Shown one piece after another: positions 6,283-11,660 of a DNA stretch of 11,660 nucleotides (positions are counted from its first letter, which is position 1; the number at the start of each line of letters is the position of its first letter). The stretch is from Euryarchaeota archaeon UBA220 (GTDB lineage: Archaea > Thermoplasmatota > Poseidoniia > Poseidoniales > Thalassarchaeaceae), in the NCBI GenBank assembly GCA_002501885.1, contig DAON01000061.1, positions 1 to 11,660 on the forward strand. Reading direction: 5' to 3'. A program made the position numbers and the translations under genes. The notes under the pieces are model-generated. The model had not been told where the DNA came from. It saw only the letters and a program-made list of their open reading frames with translations, and did not search any database.

Positions 6283-7707
6283 CTAAGGGCCAACTATCTG
6301 TGGACTCAGGGTCAAGCCGTTGAATTCTCTGGCCTTGATTACATCCATCACATATGCTACCTTATCGACATGGATTTCGACATCACTCTCATTTTCACTC
6401 TGAGAAATTTCACCTATTGCAATGTCGGGAACTCTGGCCTGCTGAACAATCCAATCAGCTAATTGTCTCTTACTTGAACTTGAATTACCTACTGAAACCC
6501 TCACCTTTACCATCCCGAAAACATCAGACACTTCATCCCAATCATCTCTTCTGCCAATGGGGTCTCGATTCATTCCTTCGGGTAAATCCGGAGCATCAGT
6601 GAATTCTATGGATAGATTCCATGTGGAAGAAATCTTCTCGATTTGAGAGGTTTCTTCGCGGGTAACAAAATTCCATGCGACACCTCTTCTACCCATCCTT
6701 CCTGTACGTCCTATTCGGTGAACATATGTTTCCGAATCATCGGGCAAATCGTAGTTTACGACATGACTGATGCCATCGACATCAAGACCTCTGGCAGCAA
6801 CATCGGTAGCAACTAGAATCTCTTCTTGTGCTTGCTTAAATGAATCGATTATCTTCTCTCTCTTGTTCTGAGATAGATCGCCGTGAAGGCCCATTGCCTT
6901 GATTCTGAACTTTCCTAATCTCTCGGTCAGAATTTCGACCATCCTCTTCGTGTTGGTGAAGATTAGCATCTGATCTCCCTCTTCCATATTGCTGATGATT
7001 CTTCCAAGTGCCCATAGTTTGTTCATCCTGCCTACTTGAATTGCATATTGATTGATTTCTGGAATCTCTACCTCCATATCGTCACTCATAATATGGACCG
7101 GGTCGGTCAAAAACTCCTCAGCCGCATCAAGCACTTCTTCGGGGAAGGTTGCACTGAACAATAGCGTCTGCTTTCGCGATGTGGACTTCTCTAGAATCCA
7201 CAACACATCTGGAAAGAACCCCATATCGAGCATTCTATCCGCTTCATCTAGGCAGAAAATTGAGATTCTTTCCAAGTCCAAATGACCTCGCTTGGTCATA
7301 TCGATTACTCTTCCAGGAGTTCCTACAACAATGTCACAACCCTTGCTCAGAATCTTTGCCTGCTTCTCCAAATCAGTACCGCCGTAGACAGTTTGGATTG
7401 ATAGGCCCTTCTTACCTTGCAGAGAATCCATTTCTTGTGCGACCTGAACTGCCAACTCCCTAGTTGGACACAGAACGATTGCTTGTGGTTGACCAATCGG
7501 TTCACAGGACTCGAGAATGGGTATGCCGAATGCGCCTGTTTTCCCAGAACCGGTCTTGGCCTGGCCGACAATGTCAAACCCCTTTCTTGCAGAAGGTATT
7601 GCCTCTCTCTGAATCTCAGTGGGGGTCTCCCAACCAAAAGAAGAAATCCCATCTACAATTGAGGTTTCAAGGCCCCAAGATTTGAAATCAAATTGCGATG
7701 AAGACAT
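6283..7707 (-). CDS. DEAD-box ATP-dependent RNA helicase with DbpA-like C-terminal RNA-binding domain
   Basis: Unwinds short RNA duplexes or remodels RNA-protein complexes using ATP. All core motifs are present in 474 residues: Q motif with FGWETPTEIQ (24-33), Walker A AKTGSGKT (50-57), PTRELA (81-86), GG (109-110), TPGR (130-133), DEAD (154-157), SAT (185-187), TDVAARGLD (301-309) and HRIGRTGR (330-337). After a charged linker the C-terminal about 75 residues (398-472, from VKVRVSVG onward) look like the DbpA/CsdA RNA-binding domain, which in E. coli DbpA binds 23S rRNA; this points to ribosome assembly or cold-stress RNA remodelling. GAGG at 7718-7715 is 7 nt before the ATG and overlaps the stop of the 94-residue gene. 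Helicase call certain; substrate inferred. Confidence 0.95.
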   Translation of the reverse strand: MSSSQFDFKSWGLETSIVDGISSFGWETPTEIQREAIPSARKGFDIVGQAKTGSGKTGAFGIPILESCEPIGQPQAIVLCPTRELAVQVAQEMDSLQGKKGLSIQTVYGGTDLEKQAKILSKGCDIVVGTPGRVIDMTKRGHLDLERISIFCLDEADRMLDMGFFPDVLWILEKSTSRKQTLLFSATFPEEVLDAAEEFLTDPVHIMSDDMEVEIPEINQYAIQVGRMNKLWALGRIISNMEEGDQMLIFTNTKRMVEILTERLGKFRIKAMGLHGDLSQNKREKIIDSFKQAQEEILVATDVAARGLDVDGISHVVNYDLPDDSETYVHRIGRTGRMGRRGVAWNFVTREETSQIEKISSTWNLSIEFTDAPDLPEGMNRDPIGRRDDWDEVSDVFGMVKVRVSVGNSSSSKRQLADWIVQQARVPDIAIGEISQSENESDVEIHVDKVAYVMDVIKAREFNGLTLSPQIVGP

Positions 7708-7716
7708 CTTATCGCC

Positions 7717-8001
7717 TCAGAAGGTCTCCGATTCGCGGATCTCCTTCTGCAACTCGCCCATCCAGTATTTGCGACAGTTCTCCTTGGTCAGGAATTGGTC
7801 CTTACTCGAGAAACTGTGATTGAAGTGCCCCTTGTCTGCAGAAGCGAACTGTCCCTTCTGCCTCTTGTGGAACTTCTGTAGAACATGCTGACGCATGTAT
7901 TGCCTGAATCTGATTGCCTTACTGCGATTTACTCCCTTGGGCGTAACACCCTCCCAGAGCCTCTCAAATCGCTCCAGCTTATCGTCGAAATCATCGCTCA
8001 T
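7717..8001 (-). CDS. Conserved-looking small basic protein of unknown function, between HEAT protein and helicase
   Basis: I do not recognise this family. The 94 residues start acidic (SDDFDDKLERFERLWEG), turn strongly basic and aromatic in the middle (about 22-50, with many Lys, Arg, Gln and His), and end with an amphipathic, charged helix (about 73-92). Two His/Phe-rich spots (HKRQKGQF and GHFNHSF) occur; the single Cys at 76 argues against a zinc knuckle. There is no signal peptide or membrane segment, so it should be cytoplasmic, and the charge fits RNA or ribosome binding. ATG 8001 is preferred to an in-frame TTG at 8007, as GAGG at 8012-8009 is 7 nt away. It starts 2 nt after the HEAT gene and ends 9 nt before the helicase start, so a working link to the helicase is the natural guess. 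Confidence 0.8.
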   Translation of the reverse strand: MSDDFDDKLERFERLWEGVTPKGVNRSKAIRFRQYMRQHVLQKFHKRQKGQFASADKGHFNHSFSSKDQFLTKENCRKYWMGELQKEIRESETF

Positions 8002-8003
8002 GC

Positions 8004-9206
8004 TCAATCCTCGCTGTGCGGCCGACCCGACTTCTGTTTATCATGTTCACGCCTCACAGTTGCTTCACCGCTACGCGGTGGCTGTTCGACATCTTCTCCC
8101 TCTACTTTATCCAACGGGGCGAGGAACCGATTCTTCTCATCCTCGGTACCAACAATCTCAACATCTCTTGCTAACGATGCCAACCGCTGCCTTAGGTCTG
8201 GCCTAGTTTCCTGACGAAGCAACTCGGCAGCAGCGTTGCGAAGATCTTCACCTGTCATAACTACTGAGAGATGATCAATACATGCCTTCCTTAGGTTGTA
8301 GTCACGGCTCCTCGCACCGTCAACAATCATCTTACTGACCCTTGGATTCCTCATGTCGAGGCGCTTGAGTGCCCTGATTACCGACTTCCGAACTCCGGAG
8401 TCATCATCCTGCATAGCTGCTTCAATTAGAATTGTGGCTATTGCGGGCTCTGTATTTGCCAACTGTACCAATGTACCTGAGGCATTTCTTCGCACTTGAG
8501 GATCCTCATCTTCTAGCGACCATCCAACTAGGTCCCAACCTGTGGAACCATGTCTAGTCGCGATGGTTCTCAGGATTTTCGAACCTCTTCTTCTAAGATC
8601 TACATCCTCTTCTCGAATTAATTCATCTAGATGCAAGCATCCAGCCTCAGGCCAATTCTCAGCAGTCAATCTGAGTGCCTCGAAAGCATTCTTTCGATGA
8701 TTTTTCTCCCTCCTTCTTAATTCTCTCCTTAGTATTTCTTCGCACCCCGAGGGAAATACTGGCGCTACTAGAGTCAGACATCGCCTTGCTGCCTGGCATA
8801 CTAGTTCATTCTCATCAAGCAATCTATCAGATAGACACTGGAGTAGGCCATCATGCCTTTTTAGGGCCAAGGGAGGTAGTCCACTTAGTGCGACCATTCT
8901 AATTTCATCATCATCATCATCTAGGCAGTCTAACATCACTTCATGGGCTTCATCGAGACTCTCTTCCATCACCATATGGAGTGCTAGAATGCCATCAATC
9001 CTAACTGCAAAAGAGCCACCCTTTCCACGCGAAATCTCTACACTAGAGACATTACCTCTTGCAAGAGGAATCACTTCGTGCTTGGGAATTCTCTGCCAAG
9101 GACCATCTTCCGGAAGAAGTCCTTGGATATTGACATCAATAGAAGCGGCCGAGGAGCCTATCTTCTTCCATGTCCTTGGGTCTCTAGCGACATATCTTCG
9201 TGCCAT
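8004..9206 (-). CDS. HEAT-repeat scaffold protein
   Basis: Cytoplasmic 400-residue protein. Residues about 1-70 form a separate, partly basic N-terminal segment (starts ARRYVARDPRTWKK; ends in short strands). From about 72 to 350 it consists of paired helices typical of HEAT repeats: units around 85-115, 120-150, 155-185, 190-220, 225-255, 257-285, 288-318 and 320-350, with the usual D/E-x-x-V/L-R-x-x-A pattern (DEIRMVAL, PQVRRNASG, SGVRKSVIRAL, YNLRKACIDHL). The last 45 residues are charged and probably disordered. Such repeats make a curved surface for protein or nucleic acid binding; relatives include the PBS-lyase-type repeats of bacteria and archaea. It is the first gene of the five-gene run, with no Shine-Dalgarno site but a TATA-like element about 24 nt upstream, so a leaderless start is likely. 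Binding partner unknown; the neighbouring helicase is a candidate. Confidence 0.85.
   Translation of the reverse strand: MARRYVARDPRTWKKIGSSAASIDVNIQGLLPEDGPWQRIPKHEVIPLARGNVSSVEISRGKGGSFAVRIDGILALHMVMEESLDEAHEVMLDCLDDDDDEIRMVALSGLPPLALKRHDGLLQCLSDRLLDENELVCQAARRCLTLVAPVFPSGCEEILRRELRRREKNHRKNAFEALRLTAENWPEAGCLHLDELIREEDVDLRRRGSKILRTIATRHGSTGWDLVGWSLEDEDPQVRRNASGTLVQLANTEPAIATILIEAAMQDDDSGVRKSVIRALKRLDMRNPRVSKMIVDGARSRDYNLRKACIDHLSVVMTGEDLRNAAAELLRQETRPDLRQRLASLARDVEIVGTEDEKNRFLAPLDKVEGEDVEQPPRSGEATVRREHDKQKSGRPHSED
8905..8921. repeat. Short TCA trinucleotide run inside the HEAT gene
   Basis: Five TCA units plus TC in a row; on the minus strand they code for the Asp run at residues 96-100 of the HEAT protein. 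A short, in-frame, probably slippage-prone tract with no other visible meaning. Confidence 0.6.
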
Positions 9207-9225
9207 TGTTCGGCCCCCGATATCG

Positions 9226-9233
9226 CCATATCT
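9226..9233 (-). promoter_or_regulatory. Candidate TATA box of the five-gene minus-strand run
   Basis: The minus strand reads AGATATGG at 20-27 nt before the ATG of the HEAT gene (9206), the distance expected for a leaderless archaeal transcript. A GATATCG follows nearer the start. The 96-nt gap is divergent and must also hold the promoter of the plus-strand gene at 9303, for which I see only a weak GGATAA-like match near 9268. Confidence 0.35.
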
Positions 9234-9302
9234 CTTGAATCAGTTGCCAAACTGCTCAATCAAGAAAGGATAAGCATCAAGCATATCAGAGTAATCACAC
9301 AC

Positions 9303-9902
9303 ATGAAAAACATGGTGGATGAACAGCCAGTCGAGATTGGATACTTGCTATATTCCGCTCTACAGGACGCACCAAATCAAGAGGCCTCTAGAGAATCACT
9401 TTCTAGAATATGGTCTCTTGAACTTCAATGGTTCGCCCCAGAAGAGTCTGCTTCAATAATCACTCATCTGATTGACAAAGGATGGCTCGTTAATGACTCT
9501 GATATGCTATCTGCAACTCCTTCTCTAATGCTCTTGAGGCCTCCTCTTGGTTGGAGACCAATACTGAATAGCGTATTGTCTGTACAGGATTTTGAATTAG
9601 GCTCAGATAGTTCAGAACCAGAACCAGAATCCTATCTGGCGGTGAAGACTCTCAGGCCTAGAGTTTCTAACCCAGAAGGTAGCAATTTACCTCCGGATAA
9701 GGCCGAAGGATCGATACCTCATTTGATTGAGGCAATCTCTTCAGGCTCGGGACTACAGACTAAGGAAGTTCTTCGCCGAGCGCAACGAAAACGCAGAGCT
9801 CTCGGGCCAGTAACTCTCTGGATGGCATTGGCATTGGTAGCTAGAGAACAGGGTCTTGATATGAACAAGATTGTATCTGCAATAGGGCCTGAATCAAGTT
9901 AG
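9303..9902 (+). CDS. DUF2240-like archaeal protein of unknown function
   Basis: 199 residues, cytoplasmic. The N-terminal half (about 28-65) has an L-S-x-x-x-L-x-W-F-x-P-E-x-A...L-I-x-K-G-W-L pattern that I associate with DUF2240, an archaeal family with a winged-helix-like start. A Glu-Pro linker (105-110) and a disordered stretch follow. The C-terminal part (about 137-193) is helical, with HLIEAISSGSGLQ, a very basic RRAQRKRRALG and ALALVAREQGLDM, again like the end of DUF2240 proteins. A DNA- or RNA-binding role is a guess. The open frame extends upstream to 9078 but that part runs antisense through the start of the HEAT gene and does not look protein-like, so I place the start at ATG 9303 (ATG 9312 is also possible); neither has a Shine-Dalgarno site. 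The TAG stop overlaps the stop of the convergent transporter gene. Confidence 0.7.
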   Translation: MKNMVDEQPVEIGYLLYSALQDAPNQEASRESLSRIWSLELQWFAPEESASIITHLIDKGWLVNDSDMLSATPSLMLLRPPLGWRPILNSVLSVQDFELGSDSSEPEPESYLAVKTLRPRVSNPEGSNLPPDKAEGSIPHLIEAISSGSGLQTKEVLRRAQRKRRALGPVTLWMALALVAREQGLDMNKIVSAIGPESS

Positions 9903-11660
9903 TATCCGTTACCGCTACGGAATTCTGCTGCAAGAAGCCCAGGGAGGACCAAAAGAGCCATCACAAGGGAGAAAAGAACTGAGATTGAGCTGACAACCCC
10001 AAAGTCCTGAATTACTGGTATTGGAGATAGCAGCAGAACCAAGAACCCGCAAATTGTAGTGCTGGCAGACAGAAGCAATGCCGTTCCGGTTGTTGAATAC
10101 ATATCTCGCATGGCCTCCCATGTCCGCATCCCGGATTTACGATTCGCCTCGATTCGCCTCCACACATGAATGGAGTAATCTATTCCCAATCCGATAGTGA
10201 GTGCAGTAATCATGATTGTCAGAACATTCCAGTTAATTCCGAGCATTGCCATCGCTCCAACTACCCACGCCCCAGCAAGGCCAACTGGCAAAATCACTAC
10301 CAGTGACTGCCCCAAACGACGAGTCAGTAACACCAATACAAGCATCGAGACGAACAGGCTAATCGCAGTTGACTCGACTTGAGATAGGACTAGTCCAGAA
10401 AGCACATTGTTGAGTACAATTACATCGCCAGTTATGTGGACTTTGCCACCTACTAATCCATCACTTTCCAAAAGCTGGGCCTGCTTGATGAATACATCAG
10501 AGACCTCTTGAGCCTCCTCGCTATTGCTAACCAATACATCTACTCTCATTCTTAGATACTTTATCGAAGACTCATCTTCGGACAAAGTGACATACATGCT
10601 CACTCTCTGTGACCATGTGTCTCCTCTCAGAGGATCTCCAATGCTATCGTTACTCAACAAAGAAGAAACGGCTGCCGATACATCACCATTAGAGAAATCA
10701 TCGGTCGGACCAAGTCCTCCGTCAAAGATTCCTAAATTGTATGAATCTCCAAATGAAGCATCGTTTTCAACAGCATCTCGGAGTATTGTGTAAAGACCGT
10801 CATAAGATGGCCGCTGTGAGGCGGAATTTGGATTGACCACTTCAGGTAATGCAGAGATTCTACTATCGAGCCTTTCAAGTCCTCGGAGTAAATCACGATC
10901 ATCCACTGATATGGAATCTCCTCCTTCTTCGGGCTCCACTAACAGTATTACAGACTTCCAAGCAGCAGCCTCGTAGGAATCATACATTTCATTCCTCACT
11001 TCCATAATTTCCATGCCTTCTTCTGATAGGAAGTCAGTGAGTTCGAAACTAGTATCCAACTCTCTTATCGCCACTATAACCGAGCCCATGGTAATCATTG
11101 CAACAATCAGTAGAACTCTAGCAGTATTTCTCCGCTGGAAACGAGTAGATACATCTGCTAAACTATCCAACCTCAGTCCACGATGAAACATCTCGCCAGC
11201 ACTCTTCTCTACTACTACATGAACAGCGCCGACTGTGATGGTGCTAGCCACGAAAGCAGAAACTACGCCGAGGGCCAGCGTAAATCCAAAAGTTCTGAGA
11301 GGAGGTAGTTCGGAGAATGTGTTGGCTAGGAATGCGAATACAGTAGTTACTACTGCCAAAGATAGGGCTAGACGCAGAACAGAAATCGATTCAACCCACG
11401 CCTGAGCCGCACTACTCGAACGATTTCTTGCAGACTCGTAGGCTCTCTGTAGGTGGATAGAGTAGTCTATCCCTAGCCCTAGAACTACCGGCGCCACAGC
11501 CACCTCTAGCACGGATAGTCGCATTCCCAGGAGAGTGACAATTCCGTATGTCCAGACCAAAGCTGCAGACAACCCCATTAGTGGTGCAGCTACCATCATG
11601 AATGAGCGGAAAGCCAATGCTAGCAGAGCTACGACGACAAGAACTGCAATCAGAAGTAAC
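9899..11660 (-). CDS. RND/MMPL-superfamily membrane transporter (5' partial, runs off the window)
   Basis: 586 residues are visible and the N-terminus is outside the window. The pattern is that of a duplicated RND/MMPL exporter: each half has GLGIDYSIH, at visible residues 61-69 and 490-498, in its fourth membrane helix. Membrane helices visible are about 1-17, 20-45, 48-66, 96-114, 124-145 in the first half, 181-198 at the half-way point, then a large outside loop (about 199-415, acidic), and 425-445, 450-474, 478-496, 524-545 and 552-576 in the second half. Missing are the first helix and first outside loop, perhaps 200 residues. Such proteins use the proton gradient to move lipids or hydrophobic compounds, or help build the envelope; the substrate cannot be read from sequence. 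The open frame continues to the window edge, so the TTG at 11617 is not the start. Its TAA shares bases with the TAG of the gene at 9303. Confidence 0.9.
   Translation of the reverse strand, partial: LLLIAVLVVVALLALAFRSFMMVAAPLMGLSAALVWTYGIVTLLGMRLSVLEVAVAPVVLGLGIDYSIHLQRAYESARNRSSSAAQAWVESISVLRLALSLAVVTTVFAFLANTFSELPPLRTFGFTLALGVVSAFVASTITVGAVHVVVEKSAGEMFHRGLRLDSLADVSTRFQRRNTARVLLIVAMITMGSVIVAIRELDTSFELTDFLSEEGMEIMEVRNEMYDSYEAAAWKSVILLVEPEEGGDSISVDDRDLLRGLERLDSRISALPEVVNPNSASQRPSYDGLYTILRDAVENDASFGDSYNLGIFDGGLGPTDDFSNGDVSAAVSSLLSNDSIGDPLRGDTWSQRVSMYVTLSEDESSIKYLRMRVDVLVSNSEEAQEVSDVFIKQAQLLESDGLVGGKVHITGDVIVLNNVLSGLVLSQVESTAISLFVSMLVLVLLTRRLGQSLVVILPVGLAGAWVVGAMAMLGINWNVLTIMITALTIGLGIDYSIHVWRRIEANRKSGMRTWEAMRDMYSTTGTALLLSASTTICGFLVLLLSPIPVIQDFGVVSSISVLFSLVMALLVLPGLLAAEFRSGNGY

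Noticed and set aside
9078..9302. Upstream extension of the DUF2240-like gene
   Set aside because: It overlaps the start of the HEAT gene on the other strand and the translated part does not look like protein; ATG 9303 keeps the recognisable region.
11615..11617. TTG at 11617 as start of the RND transporter
   Set aside because: The frame stays open to the window edge with a clear hydrophobic helix before it, and the first helix and loop of the family are missing, so the gene continues beyond the window.
1..11660. Mobile element, defence system or prophage
   Set aside because: No transposase, integrase, nuclease, toxin-antitoxin pair or repeat array is visible on either strand; the region is mainly housekeeping and envelope genes.

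Overview
The window reads as archaeal chromosome, most likely a marine euryarchaeon of the Poseidoniales (Marine Group II) or a close Thermoplasmatota relative. The clues are: a DUF106 (EMC3/YidC-like) – archaeal cytidylate kinase – Cbf5 cluster, which is the tail of the archaeal ribosomal-protein/secY operon; a Cbf5-type rather than bacterial TruB pseudouridine synthase with a PUA domain; a DUF2240-like protein; an intronless tRNA-His with encoded G-1 and CCA; acidic Glu-Pro linkers joined to zinc ribbons; and a large secreted CARDB surface protein anchored by a C-terminal helix. The lineage is inferred from gene content only.

Layout. 1-2604 (+): the end of an unknown protein with an acidic EP tract and a zinc ribbon, a perfect short hairpin, then DUF106 insertase, cytidylate kinase and Cbf5. 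The last three are spaced 2, 1 nt apart and the downstream two have good Shine-Dalgarno sites. 2605-2799: short convergent gap holding a possible 35-residue gene on the minus strand and a hairpin. 2800-5181 (-): 793-residue secreted, membrane-anchored surface protein. 5285-5360 (+): tRNA-His, divergent from the surface protein and 2 nt from the end of ribA. 5363-9206 (-): a compact five-gene run, transcribed as HEAT-repeat protein, 94-residue unknown basic protein, DEAD-box RNA helicase with a DbpA-like tail, TusA/SirA-like sulfur carrier, and GTP cyclohydrolase II. 9303-9902 (+): DUF2240-like protein. 9899-11660 (-): RND/MMPL-type membrane transporter, cut by the window edge, whose stop codon overlaps that of the DUF2240-like gene.

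How they fit together. The plus-strand cluster is informational: membrane protein insertion, CMP/dCMP phosphorylation, and rRNA pseudouridylation guided by H/ACA RNA. The minus-strand run joins an RNA helicase whose tail resembles an rRNA-binding domain with two uncharacterised proteins, a sulfur carrier and the first step of riboflavin synthesis; a shared role in RNA maturation is plausible for the first three but unproven. The surface protein and the RND transporter are envelope functions. Genes that open a transcription unit lack Shine-Dalgarno sites and may be leaderless, whereas internal genes have GGAG/GAGG sites at 4-7 nt. I see no CRISPR array, insertion sequence, integrase or phage gene. 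The most interesting items are the DUF106 protein with a basic tail plus zinc ribbon, the five-gene helicase run with its 94-residue unknown, and the unlisted small gene at 2609-2716.
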